Shown here: positions 1 to 8,412 of the stretch, piece by piece
How positions within the stretch are numbered: position 1 is the first letter of the stretch
Layout: the number at the start of each line of letters is the position of its first letter
Source: Microbacterium sp. RURRCA19A
GTDB taxonomy: Bacteria; Actinomycetota; Actinomycetes; Actinomycetales; Microbacteriaceae
Direction of reading: 5' to 3'
DNA: 64,000 nucleotides
Assembly: GCF_900156455.1 (NCBI RefSeq)
Contig: NZ_FTNQ01000002.1
Location: 744,001 to 808,000 of the forward strand
Made by a program: the position numbers and the translations under genes
The notes under the pieces: model-generated
What the model was told of the DNA's origin: nothing
What the model saw: only the letters and a program-made list of their open reading frames with translations
Database searches by the model: none

Positions 1-226
1 AGCCGCGATCCTCCTCCGCGCTCGCACAGTATCGACCGCGACCTTTGAAGAGTTCGTTCGCGTGAATCTCGCTGTGCTTCACGACGCCGAAATCCCGATG
101 GATCGCTCGCCTCCCACCGAGCCACGCCTCCAGAACAGCCGCCCATTCGCGGTCCTCGATGAGCAGCGCAGTGATCGTGACACCGTTCTTCGAGTCCCCG
201 GAGTCTTCCAAGTAGCACAGGTGCAT
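1..226 (-). CDS. DUF3800 protein, 3' part cut by window edge
   Basis: Read on the minus strand, this stretch is open from an ATG at 224-226 to the window edge, about 75 residues. It starts MHLCYLEDSGDS and has IHANELFKGRGRY about 50 residues later. An acidic start of the LCYxDESG type followed by an EIHANDLxxGRG motif is typical of DUF3800 proteins, which are predicted to have an RNase H-like fold and often sit in defence or mobile islands; their biochemistry is mostly unknown. The frame is also open upstream of the ATG, but the family normally begins within one or two residues of LCY. It diverges from the HIRAN gene. Confidence 0.7.
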   Translation of the reverse strand, partial: MHLCYLEDSGDSKNGVTITALLIEDREWAAVLEAWLGGRRAIHRDFGVVKHSEIHANELFKGRGRYCASAEEDRG

Positions 227-345
227 ACGCTCATCCTGGTCTTCAGCCTGCGAGCGCTCGGGCGCTTGTGGATGAGTAAATGGATGCGGGTTTCCTCAGT
301 TCCGTGACCTTCGAGGCCCTCCAGGGCTCTGCCATGATTGCCGTC

Positions 346-1191
346 ATGGGCATCTTGCAGCGGCTCTTCGGCGCGAAACCGCAACCCGCTGAGCGCGGAG
401 AGGCCGCGACAATCGCCCTCCGGTCCGGTGCGACCCCGGATCTCGTCAAGCTCTCGGGGACGACCACGATCGGAAGCGAAGTGATCGCGGCGTTCGCGCA
501 GCGAGCGGACCCCGACGACACCGGCTACATCGAGGTGAACGGCTCGATCCAGCGTGAGCCGAACAATCCGCTCGATCCCGACGCGGTAGCCGTGTTCGTG
601 GAAGCAGAGCGCATCGGCTACCTTCCGGGATACGTCGCTCAGACCGTGGATCTTTCGGCGCAGGGGTCGCGCCCGGTGCGACTGCAGATCTTCACACAGC
701 TGCTCGAGAAGGGGCTGCGTGCGGAGGCCTGGTGCTGGCTCGGCGAGCATGCTCCCCAGTGGAAATGGTCGGAACAGAACCGGCCGCCCCTCTCCGCCGG
801 AGCCAAGCGTCGCGACGAGCATCGTCAGCGCGATCGGCTCATCCGTGAAGCGTTGGCGAGAGGCGGGGAGCGCGCCGCCGATTTCACGGCCGGGACCGTC
901 GACGGTCTGCACTACCTGCAGACCGTCGAGCCCATCAAGCAGCTCAAACGAGAGGGCCGGCTCGATGAGGCGCTGGCGCTCTGCTATACCGCTATCGAGG
1001 GCGCGGAGAGGGCCGCGCGTCGGGAGGGCACCTCGCCCGCCCCGTTCTACACTGAGCAGGCGGCCATTGTGCATCGCAAGCTCGGCCAGCGCGACGAGGA
1101 AATTGCGGTGCTCCGTCGCTACGTGGATGCGTGCCCGCCGCGGTATCGGGAGAGTTCTCTCAAGGCGCGCCTGGACAAGCTGCTTGCGTAG
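346..1191 (+). CDS. HIRAN-domain protein with C-terminal TPR-like helices
   Basis: A protein of about 281 residues. A HIRAN-type domain covers roughly residues 45-100, with the diagnostic stretch REPNNPLDPDAVAVFV followed by RIGYLPGYVA. HIRAN domains bind single-stranded or damaged DNA ends in SWI2/SNF2 proteins such as HLTF; stand-alone bacterial versions are common and poorly characterised. The last 80 residues look helical and TPR-like (LKREGRLDEALALCYTAI). The start is uncertain: ATGs lie in frame at 280, 334 and 346. I chose 346 (MGILQRLFG) because the segment before it does not look coding; none has a strong ribosome site. It pairs head-to-head with the DUF3800 gene. Confidence 0.72.
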   Translation: MGILQRLFGAKPQPAERGEAATIALRSGATPDLVKLSGTTTIGSEVIAAFAQRADPDDTGYIEVNGSIQREPNNPLDPDAVAVFVEAERIGYLPGYVAQTVDLSAQGSRPVRLQIFTQLLEKGLRAEAWCWLGEHAPQWKWSEQNRPPLSAGAKRRDEHRQRDRLIREALARGGERAADFTAGTVDGLHYLQTVEPIKQLKREGRLDEALALCYTAIEGAERAARREGTSPAPFYTEQAAIVHRKLGQRDEEIAVLRRYVDACPPRYRESSLKARLDKLLA

Positions 1192-1225
1192 CGCCTCGGA
1201 GCTGCCCAACGGCATAATCCTCACC

Positions 1226-1241
1226 GCGCCTGCTCAGGCGC
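1226..1241 (+). terminator. Short GC hairpin after the HIRAN gene
   Basis: GCGCCTG and CAGGCGC form a 7-bp perfect stem with a two-base gap, 35 bases after the HIRAN stop codon. There is no T-run, so termination is only a suggestion. Confidence 0.25.
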
Positions 1242-1267
1242 CAGCCCGGAGGAGTCGGGGCCTGTGA

Positions 1268-1507
1268 CGCCAAGGTCGGAAGGATGCCGAAGGCATCGAC
1301 GCCGTAGCCTTCCCGACCCTCAGCGACGTGGTATCGGCCGACGCGGTCGTGAATCCCGCGTCGGCCGACACCACGTGGCGCAACGGCGTGTGCGTCGATA
1401 CGTGCAACCTCGCGATCCGTCACCGCGCTGTACCGATGGTGACCGTGCCGCTGGGGACTATGCCGGGCATCCGGGGCGCCGCGGTTGCCACGTTCGCGCG
1501 CCGATGA
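1268..1507 (+). pseudogene. C-terminal remnant of an amidase
   Basis: This frame is closed upstream by a stop at 1265-1267 and has no start codon, yet its translation resembles the end of an amidase-signature enzyme: DAVAFPTLSDV, then SADTTWRNGVCVDTCNLAIR, then VPMVTVPLGTMPGI and VATFA before TGA. Amidases of this family hydrolyse carboxamides with a Ser-Ser-Lys triad; that catalytic half is absent. I read it as a decayed fragment. It directly abuts the 3' end of the repeat-protein gene, which suggests a deletion or recombination scar. Nothing else is visible between 1192 and 1544. Confidence 0.5.
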
Positions 1508-1544
1508 TCGTGTGGGGCTTTGGGCTCGAAAGGAAGCTAATCGT

Positions 1545-2968
1545 TTAGCAGGCCGATTGCAGCCTGTAGACGGCTCCGGAGTCGGTGGTGCTGACGCTGA
1601 AGCTGGTGACCCCGGCGGGGGAGGTCTTTGTCCAGGGGCCGCCTTGGTTACTGACGTACAGGTAGGTGTCGCTTCCGAGGATGTAGGCCTGATTCGAGTT
1701 GCTGGTGGTGCCGTATCCGATGGCGGTGGCTGTGACGCCGGCGGGAAGCGCGGGGAAGTAGCCGTTGTTCCAGCCGGCGCCTACTCCTGTGCCGTTGCCG
1801 GTGATGTAGACGGCTCCGGAGTCGGTGGTGCTGACGCTGAAGCTGGTGACCCCGGCGGGGGAGCACTTTGTCCACGCGCCACCTTGGATACTCATGTACA
1901 GGTAGGTGTCGCTTCCGAGGACGTAGCCCGCGTTGGAGTTGCTGGTGGTGCCGTATCCGATGGCGGTGGCTGTGACGCCGGCGGGAAGCGCGGGGAAGTA
2001 GCCGTTGTTCCAGCCGGCGCCTACTCCTGTGCCGTTGCCGGTGATGTAGACGGCTCCGGAGTCGGTGGTGCTGACGCTGAAGCTGGTGACCCCGGCGGGG
2101 GAGCACTTTGTCCACGCGCCACCTTGGATACTCATGTACAGGTAGGTGTCGCTTCCGAGGACGTAGCCCGCGTTGGAGTTGCTGGTGGTGCCGTATCCGA
2201 TGGCGGTGGCTGTGACGCCGGCGGGGAGCGCGGGGAAGTAGCCGTTGTTCCAGCCGGCGCCTACTCCTGTGCCGTTGCCGGTGATGTAGACGGCTCCGGA
2301 GTCGGTGGTACTGACGCTGAAGCTGCTGACCCCGGCGGGGGAGGTCTTCGTCCAGGCTCCGTAGTTGTTGCTGACGTACAGGTAAGTGTCGCTGCCGAGG
2401 AAATAGGCCTGGTTGGCGCCGGGGATGGCGCCGTATCCGACGGCCGAGGCGGTCACGCCGGCGGGCAGGGCCGGGTAAGCGGTGTTGTTCCAGGCCGCAC
2501 CAACCAGCTTGCTCGTGGCCCCGGGTGAAGTCACCGAGGCCGACGCAGGCGATGCGCCGGAAGTTGCCGCGCCGAGGGAACCGCTTCCCCCTTGTGACGG
2601 AACGCTGATCGCCGGCAAGTTCACACGCCCGTCGCTCCCGCTCACCTGCGTGTTCGAGGTGGTGCCGTCGGCGAAGGTGTAGCCGTTGCTGAGCGTGGTG
2701 GTGATGGTCTGGCCCGAGGCCGGGCTGCCGTTGACCGTGGCGGTGACGTAAGCCCCGGTGATGGTGCCACAGGCGACGCCCGAGTAGCTGGCCTGGTTGA
2801 ACGTGAGCACGGCCGCGGTGGAGGCGGCGGCGGCGGGGGTGACGGTGGCGACGGCGATGGCGGGGATGGTCCACGCCGCGCCGGCGAGGATCGTGCGCCG
2901 ATTTACATCATTCGCGGGGCGGGGGGGGGGGGGGTAATAGCGGAGTTCTGGTCGGGTGTCGTGGTCAT
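1545..2968 (-). CDS. Secreted tandem-repeat protein, split by a poly-C tract (phase-variable candidate)
   Basis: The ATG at 2966-2968 follows a good ribosome site (GAAGGG) and encodes MTTTPDQNSAIT before a run of 14 C. With 14 C the frame ends at a TAA at 2903-2905. With 15 or 12 C it would run on into NRRTILAGAAW plus a hydrophobic stretch and PAAAAS, a signal peptide of Tat-like type, and then the rest of the gene, about 474 residues. After the signal come an Ig-like domain of about 100 residues and repeats of 80 residues rich in G, S, T, N and aromatics, probably beta-structured and surface-exposed. No sortase motif or anchor is visible. The C-terminus (VYRLQSAC) breaks off inside a repeat. 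Function unknown; adhesion or ligand binding is inferred from architecture only. Confidence 0.6.
1561..2520 (-). repeat. Four tandem 240-bp coding repeats
   Basis: Four consecutive 240-bp units, 80 codons each. The two central units (1801-2040 and 2041-2280) appear to differ at a single base near 1985/2225, while the outer two are more diverged. The period keeps the reading frame, so unit number can change without a frameshift. Confidence 0.9.
2921..2934 (-). repeat. Homopolymer of 14 G (C on the coding strand) in the 5' end of a gene
   Basis: Fourteen G in a row on the plus strand, 32 bases inside the coding region of the repeat protein. Gain of one base or loss of two would join the start codon to the signal peptide and repeats. 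Tracts of this length are prone to slipped-strand mispairing. Confidence 0.85.
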
Positions 2969-3003
2969 GGTGATGCCCTTCGGGTGGTCGTGGCTGGAGT
3001 GAC

Positions 3004-3025
3004 CGGGAGACCGCCGATTCTCCCG
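3004..3025 (-). terminator. Hairpin after the T7SS operon
   Basis: CGGGAGA and TCTCCCG form a 7-bp stem with an 8-base loop, about 55 bases beyond the stop of the last operon gene and upstream of the repeat-protein leader. There is no long T-run. Confidence 0.4.
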
Positions 3026-3078
3026 AGACCCGTGCGCCAAAATCCCGCCCGGGGTCGCGCCCGACCCGCTGGTGAACC

Positions 3079-3441
3079 TCAGCCGAGGTGCGCGGCCACC
3101 CCGCCGCGGGCGGCCGCGGCCGCCTCGAGCAACCGCACCCCGATCACGCCCTCCGGCTCCCACATCACGAAGCACTCCGTCGACCACCGCGCATCGGGCG
3201 CCACCTCGACGGCGCCGTAGACGCGCGCGAGTTCCGCGGCCGGAGGCGTGAGCCGGGGTCGGAGCGCGGTGAGGACGACGCGCTCGGCCACGAGCACCTG
3301 GGCGGCGGCACCCTCGTCGAGGGGCCGGATCTCGACCGCGGTCGCGGCGAGCTCCTCGGGCGTGAGTACCGACGAGACGGCCTCCGCCAGCGCCTCGATG
3401 TCGATCGGTTCGCGCGTGAACGCGACGCTGCTACGGGGCAC
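3079..3441 (-). CDS. Small protein ending the T7SS operon
   Basis: A soluble 120-residue protein with no membrane segment. Its start overlaps the end of eccC by 11 bases, so the two are surely co-translated. The sequence is mixed alpha/beta with FTREPIDIEALAEAV near the start and a C-terminal WEPEGVIGVRLLEAAAAA. I do not recognise a family. Position suggests an accessory or chaperone role for secretion, which is inference only. Confidence 0.6.
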   Translation of the reverse strand: MPRSSVAFTREPIDIEALAEAVSSVLTPEELAATAVEIRPLDEGAAAQVLVAERVVLTALRPRLTPPAAELARVYGAVEVAPDARWSTECFVMWEPEGVIGVRLLEAAAAARGGVAAHLG

Positions 3442-6400
3442 GGTTGTCTCTCCTCCGCCGGGTCAGGGGCTGTTCCTCGCCGCCCGAAGGCGCGGCGGGG
3501 GGCGGTGCCGCGACCACCTCGCGCGTCACGTCGTCGACGTCGCCGTCCGACGGCGCGGGCGCGGGCTGCGGCGCGGCCGCGGGCTCCGGCGCCGCCGCCA
3601 CAGGAGCCGGAGCCACCTCGCGCGTCGTCTCATCCGGAGCGTCCGCGGCATCCACGACCGGCACCGCCTCCGCCGGAGCGCCCCCCGTCGAAGCACCCTC
3701 TGCGTCACCCTCTCCGGCGACGAAGTTCGCCACCTGCATGAGGGTCGGACGCTCGCCGCGGCGCGCCAGTCGGCCGCGGCCGGCGATCATCGGCTCGGCG
3801 TACAGCTTCGGCAGCAGTGCACCTTCGGAGCGGTCTCCCGACATGATCAGCGTGGTGCCGCCGGTGTCGCGGATGCCCTGCAGCGCCACGTCGAACATCG
3901 CCCGCGACGCCCCCGCGACGGGGCGGCTCACCACCACGTTCAGTCGCAGGTCGCGCGCCGACGCGAGGTACGGCAGCAGCGGGCGGAGCGGCTCGGTGCC
4001 GCCGGCGGCGAGGATGTCGAAGTCGTCGGCGACGACGAGGATCCGCGGACCCGCGTCGCGATCGTTCGCGCGCTTCTCGAGCTCGACCGCGATGGATTCG
4101 GCCAGAAGCCGCGCCTGCCGGCCCGACGATGCGTGCCCGCCGAGGTAGGCATCCGGCACCTCCGACGCCAGCTCGCCGCGCGCGTCCATCAGGGCGACGA
4201 CCAGCTCCTCCGCCGAGTGCCGGTCGATCGCGCCCTGCACGATGCCGCGCAGCAGCGTCGTCTTGCCGCAGCGGCTGTCGCCGAGCACCAGCAGGTGCGG
4301 GTCGCGCGTGACGAGGTCGAGCGCGACCGGCTGCATCGTGTCCTGGCGCAGGCCCAGGGGCACGGCATCCGGTTCGTCGATCGCGTCGGGCAGCTCGCCC
4401 GGCGACAGCACCTCGGGCAGCAGCCGGATGGGCGCCGCGCCCTGACCGCCCCAGCGGGCCGCGCTCTCGCGGGCGAGCTGTTCGAGCGCCTCGCCGGTGT
4501 CGCCGTCGTCGACCTCTTCGAGCAGCGGCAGCGCGATCTGCGCGAACAGCTTCTCGTCGGTCAGCACGCGCCCCGGCTCGTCGGCGCGGAGCGTCTGCGA
4601 GAGCTTCCGCGCGATCTGCGAGTCGGCGGGATCGTTGAGCTTCAGCTCCAAGCGCGTGCCGATGAGGCCCTGCAGGTTCATGCGCAGCTCGTTCCAGCGC
4701 GACAGGGCGACGACGACGTGGATGCCGAAGCTGCCACCGCGTTCGAGCAGTTGCGCGAGCGGGGTCTCGAGGTCTTCGAAGTCCTGCCGCAGCGCCCCGA
4801 GTCCGTCGACGAGCAGCACGACGTCGGCGCTGGGGAGGTCGGGGAGGCGCCCGTCGGCGTGCTGACGGCGCATGTCGGCGAGGGAGTCGAGGTTCTCGTC
4901 GCGGAACACGCGCTCGCGCACCGCGAGCATCCCGGTCAGCTCTTCGAGGAGACGCGTGAGCCGCTCGCGGCTCCCCCGGGTCGCGACACCACCGACGTGG
5001 GGGAACGGCTCGATGCGCGCGAGGCCCCCGCCGGTGAGGTCCATGCCGTAGATGCTCACCTGGCGCGGCGAATGCGTGAACGACAGCGACGCGGCGAGCG
5101 TCCGCAGGAACATCGAGCGCCCCGACTGCGGTGCGCCGGTGATCGAGACGTGTCCGCCCGAGCGTGTGAGATCGAGCATCCACGGCGACTGGGTCTGCTT
5201 CGACGGGTCGTCGACGAGGCCCATCGGGGCCCGGAGCGTTCCGGCGCCGTCGGCTTGCGGCAGCACTCCGCCGAGCGTCAGCACGGGCGGGAGCGGCGGC
5301 AGCCACACCGGCCTCGTGCGGGCGATGCCGCGCGCCAGGCGCGAGGTCGCGGCCTGCACGAGCGTGCGGCCGGTGGTCGGGGTCTCGGGTTCGGCGCTGT
5401 CGAGCTGCTCGGCCTCGGGCGTCTCGTCGGGCAGGTCGTACGCGGGCAGCCGCAGCACCGGCGGGGCGTCGTCGTGCCGCGGCCCCGACTCGACCGGGTC
5501 GGGCACGGGGCCCGACACGTATCCGGCGCGGAACCGCGTGTAGACGGACGTGTCGACTTTGAGGTACCCGAAGCCGGGGATCGCCGGCAGGTGGAACGCG
5601 TCGGGGGTGTCGAGCACCACGGCCGACTCCGACTCCGAGAACGTGCGCAGGCCGATCCGGTACGACAGGTACGTGTCGAGGCCGCGCAGGCGACCGCCCT
5701 CGATGCGCTGGCTCGACAGCAGCAGGTGCACGCCGATCGAGCGGCCGATGCGCCCGATCGTCAGCAGCAGCTCCACGAAATCGGGCTCGGCGGTGAGCAG
5801 CTCGCCGAACTCGTCGATCACCAGGAACAGGTGCGGGAGCGCCGGCAGCTCGGGACGGTCGCGTCGCATCTGCCGGTAGTGCCCGATGGATGCCGCGTTC
5901 CCGGCATCCTTCAACAGACGCTGCCGACGCACGACTTCGCCCTGGATGCTCGCGCGGGCGCGCTCGGTCAGCTGCGGGTCGTCGGCGAGGTTGTCGATGA
6001 TGCCCGCGACGTGCGGGAGGCGGGAGAACGGCGCGAACGCCGCGCCGCCCTTGTAGTCGACGAGGATCATGCTGAGGTCGTCGGGGGAGTGCGTGAGCGC
6101 GAGCCCCAGGATGAGCGTCCGCAGCAGCTCGCTCTTGCCCGAACCGGTCGCACCGATGCAGATGCCGTGCGGGCCCATGCCGAGCTGCGCGGACTCCTTC
6201 AGGTCGAGCAGAACCGGGCCGCCCTGGTCGTCGACGCCGATCGGCACGCGCAGGAACTCCGCGGCGCTGCGGGTGCGCCACGCGGCCTTCGTGTCGATGG
6301 CATCCACGTCGGCGACGCCGAGGAGCTGCGTCACGTCGGGGGCGAGGGCGGTGCCGCTGTCCTGCGCGGACGTGCGTGTGAGGCGCAGCCCCGCGAGCGG

Positions 6401-7606
6401 ACGGGCGACGATGTCGAGCGCGGCGGGGGTCACGGGATCGACCCGGATGCCACCGACCGCCGCCTCGCCCGTGCCCGGCGTCTCCACCGTTGCGATGCCG
6501 GCATCCACCGTCACCCGGACGGCGACGGTCGTGGGTTCCTTGAGGCGGTCGTCGACCAGGTGCACGACGGTGACGCCGAGCGCGGTCAGGTCCAGCGCGG
6601 CATCCAGGCGGGGGACGGGCGAGGCGGCGTGATCGGCCTCATCCACGAAGATCACCAGGCGCCCGGGCTTGGTCTTCCGGCCCGCGCGGCGCGAGGCGGC
6701 GGCGGTCGCGACCCGGTCGCGCAGCTCGTCGCGCAGGAGCGAGAGCAGCTCGGGGAGGCTCGGCGCCAGACGCCGCGCGGTGACCGCACCCGCGGGCGGG
6801 GTGTCGCTGGCGAGATGCGGCAGCAGGTCGAGGCCGTGCCAGTCGTCGCGCTGCGCGGGGGCGACGGCTGCGGCGATGTGCACGTCGTCGGGGGAGTGGA
6901 ACGCCGCGATCTGCGCCGCCAGCGCCCGCGCGACGCGGAGCGTGTCGGGCCGCGCGCCCACGATCGACACCTGGCCGCCGCGTTCGAGATCGACGGTCGC
7001 GGGCATGCCCTGCGCGATTCCGGCCAGGCGCACCATGCGCTCGGCGGATTCGCGCATCACCGGGTCGAACGGCTGCACGGGGTTCTGCTCGGGCGGCAGG
7101 GCGACCTCGACGGCGCGCAGGTCGCCGGTGCCGATGCGCACGCGGAGGAAGTCGGCATCCCCCGGTCGACGTTCCCACCGGCGGGCCGGGTCGGCCGCGA
7201 TCTCCACCAGCGTGCCCGGGGCGGGGTGCAGCGCCAACGCGGCGGAGCGCTGCGCGTCGGCGGTCTCACGGACGCTCTCGCGCGTCTCCTCCAGATAGTC
7301 GAGGTAGCGCTCGCGCTGCACGCGGCGCTGACGGGCCGCGTTGCCGCGCTGCGTGAGCGCCATTCCCAGGCCGCCGACGAGCGCGACCACCAGGATGACG
7401 GCACCCACCACGACCATGATCGGGTTGTTGCGCAGCAGCACGATCATCGTGATCGACGACAGGCTGCCCACGATCGGCAGCAGCGACTGCAGCGGGAATC
7501 CTGTGGCGCCCTCGCCTATCGGCGGCGGCGGAGCGAGGACCACGTCGGCGGCGGGCTCGACGGCCTCACTGATACGGGCGGGGCGGTGGACGATCCGGAC
7601 GGTCAT
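3431..7606 (-). CDS. eccC: T7SS motor ATPase EccC
   Basis: A 1391-residue FtsK/SpoIIIE-type ATPase that powers type VII secretion at the membrane. Two hydrophobic segments (about residues 45-90) lead to three ATPase domains. Domain 1 has a canonical P-loop (GATGSGKSE, Lys491) and VDYKGG. Domain 2 has a degenerate one (GAPQSGRS, Arg830 in place of Lys). Domain 3 has GDSRCGKT (Lys1115). The last 90 residues are Pro/Ala/Asp-rich and probably disordered, unlike most EccC proteins. The start overlaps the stop of the ParA-like gene (ATGA). In known systems domain 1 hydrolysis drives export and the last domain binds substrate tails. The substrates here are probably the ESX-like proteins near 21 kb. 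Confidence 0.95.
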   Translation of the reverse strand: MTVRIVHRPARISEAVEPAADVVLAPPPPIGEGATGFPLQSLLPIVGSLSSITMIVLLRNNPIMVVVGAVILVVALVGGLGMALTQRGNAARQRRVQRERYLDYLEETRESVRETADAQRSAALALHPAPGTLVEIAADPARRWERRPGDADFLRVRIGTGDLRAVEVALPPEQNPVQPFDPVMRESAERMVRLAGIAQGMPATVDLERGGQVSIVGARPDTLRVARALAAQIAAFHSPDDVHIAAAVAPAQRDDWHGLDLLPHLASDTPPAGAVTARRLAPSLPELLSLLRDELRDRVATAAASRRAGRKTKPGRLVIFVDEADHAASPVPRLDAALDLTALGVTVVHLVDDRLKEPTTVAVRVTVDAGIATVETPGTGEAAVGGIRVDPVTPAALDIVARPLAGLRLTRTSAQDSGTALAPDVTQLLGVADVDAIDTKAAWRTRSAAEFLRVPIGVDDQGGPVLLDLKESAQLGMGPHGICIGATGSGKSELLRTLILGLALTHSPDDLSMILVDYKGGAAFAPFSRLPHVAGIIDNLADDPQLTERARASIQGEVVRRQRLLKDAGNAASIGHYRQMRRDRPELPALPHLFLVIDEFGELLTAEPDFVELLLTIGRIGRSIGVHLLLSSQRIEGGRLRGLDTYLSYRIGLRTFSESESAVVLDTPDAFHLPAIPGFGYLKVDTSVYTRFRAGYVSGPVPDPVESGPRHDDAPPVLRLPAYDLPDETPEAEQLDSAEPETPTTGRTLVQAATSRLARGIARTRPVWLPPLPPVLTLGGVLPQADGAGTLRAPMGLVDDPSKQTQSPWMLDLTRSGGHVSITGAPQSGRSMFLRTLAASLSFTHSPRQVSIYGMDLTGGGLARIEPFPHVGGVATRGSRERLTRLLEELTGMLAVRERVFRDENLDSLADMRRQHADGRLPDLPSADVVLLVDGLGALRQDFEDLETPLAQLLERGGSFGIHVVVALSRWNELRMNLQGLIGTRLELKLNDPADSQIARKLSQTLRADEPGRVLTDEKLFAQIALPLLEEVDDGDTGEALEQLARESAARWGGQGAAPIRLLPEVLSPGELPDAIDEPDAVPLGLRQDTMQPVALDLVTRDPHLLVLGDSRCGKTTLLRGIVQGAIDRHSAEELVVALMDARGELASEVPDAYLGGHASSGRQARLLAESIAVELEKRANDRDAGPRILVVADDFDILAAGGTEPLRPLLPYLASARDLRLNVVVSRPVAGASRAMFDVALQGIRDTGGTTLIMSGDRSEGALLPKLYAEPMIAGRGRLARRGERPTLMQVANFVAGEGDAEGASTGGAPAEAVPVVDAADAPDETTREVAPAPVAAAPEPAAAPQPAPAPSDGDVDDVTREVVAAPPPAAPSGGEEQPLTRRRRDNRAP

Positions 7607-8412
7607 GCGATCCTCCCCGCGGCGGCGCTTCCCCCGGCGGCGACGAGCGCCGCGGCCAGCTCGACCACCGCGAGCCGCGTCACCGATCGACGCGCGTTGC
7701 CGCCGGCGGCCAGGCCCGCATCGAACGGCACCGCGATCACCGGATGGTCGGCGCCGGTCGCCAGGGCGCGGGCGACGCCGTCGCCCTCGCGCGCGTGATC
7801 CACCAGCACCAGGACGACCGACGGCGACTCGGGCAGCCCCGAGATCGCGTCGATCACCGACCTCGCGTGCTCGGCGGGGGAGCGGCGCGCATCGGCGACG
7901 AGACACACGACATCGCACAGGGCCGCGCACGCGGCGAGGTCGACCACCGGATGCCGTGCGCCGAAGTCCGTGACCGACACGTCGAAGAAGCGCGCGATGG
8001 GCGCTGCCTCGCTCAACCAGGCACCGACGGCATCCTCGGCGTCGCGCGGGCGCAGGGCGACGACGCCGTCGCGCAGGTCGAGGCCGCTCAGCGCCTCGGC
8101 CGTGGTTCGCGCCGATGCGCGGGTGTCGTCCGGCGGCACCGGCTCGGCCCCGAACCGCGCGGCGAGACCGGGTGTTCCGGGAGAGACGTCGACCGCGAGC
8201 ACCGGCTCGCTGCGGCGCGCGGCGACCGCGCGGGCCACCTGGTGCGCCACCGTGCTCGTGCCCGCGCCCGGCGACAGCGACACCACGCCGACACGGCGGG
8301 TCGTGGACAGACCGCCGCGGATCGCGGCATCCCACGAGGTCAGTTCGGAGCGCGCGTTCGCGCCGCTGCCGAACACCGCGGTCGATAGCGCCCGCAGATC
8401 GAGAACGGTCAC
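7603..8412 (-). CDS. ParA/MinD-like protein of the T7SS operon
   Basis: 269 residues from a GTG start (GTGA overlap with eccD); the stop overlaps the start of eccC. The fold resembles the MinD/ParA (SIMIBI) class: a first beta-strand with RVGVVSLSPGAGTSTVAHQV, then a switch-like VAVDVSPGTPG and a DVVCLVADA strand. Both lysines expected of a deviant P-loop (KGGxGKT) are absent, replaced by Ser/Pro and Thr, so ATP hydrolysis is doubtful. Similar proteins accompany EccC/EccD in actinobacteria (EspI-like). A regulatory or scaffold role is inferred. Confidence 0.7.
   Translation of the reverse strand: MTVLDLRALSTAVFGSGANARSELTSWDAAIRGGLSTTRRVGVVSLSPGAGTSTVAHQVARAVAARRSEPVLAVDVSPGTPGLAARFGAEPVPPDDTRASARTTAEALSGLDLRDGVVALRPRDAEDAVGAWLSEAAPIARFFDVSVTDFGARHPVVDLAACAALCDVVCLVADARRSPAEHARSVIDAISGLPESPSVVLVLVDHAREGDGVARALATGADHPVIAVPFDAGLAAGGNARRSVTRLAVVELAAALVAAGGSAAAGRIA

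Noticed and set aside
1264..1548. Plus-strand 94-codon frame
   Set aside because: Composition is Arg-rich and meaningless; the adjacent frame at 1268-1507 gives amidase-like sequence instead.
1561..2520. Regular repeats as a CRISPR array
   Set aside because: Units are 240 bp, contiguous and coding, with no spacers; no cas genes are present.
3248..7798. Plus-strand open frame of 1516 codons
   Set aside because: It is antisense to eccC, composed almost wholly of Arg, Ala, Gly and Asp with no domain; such mirror frames arise in 70% GC genes.
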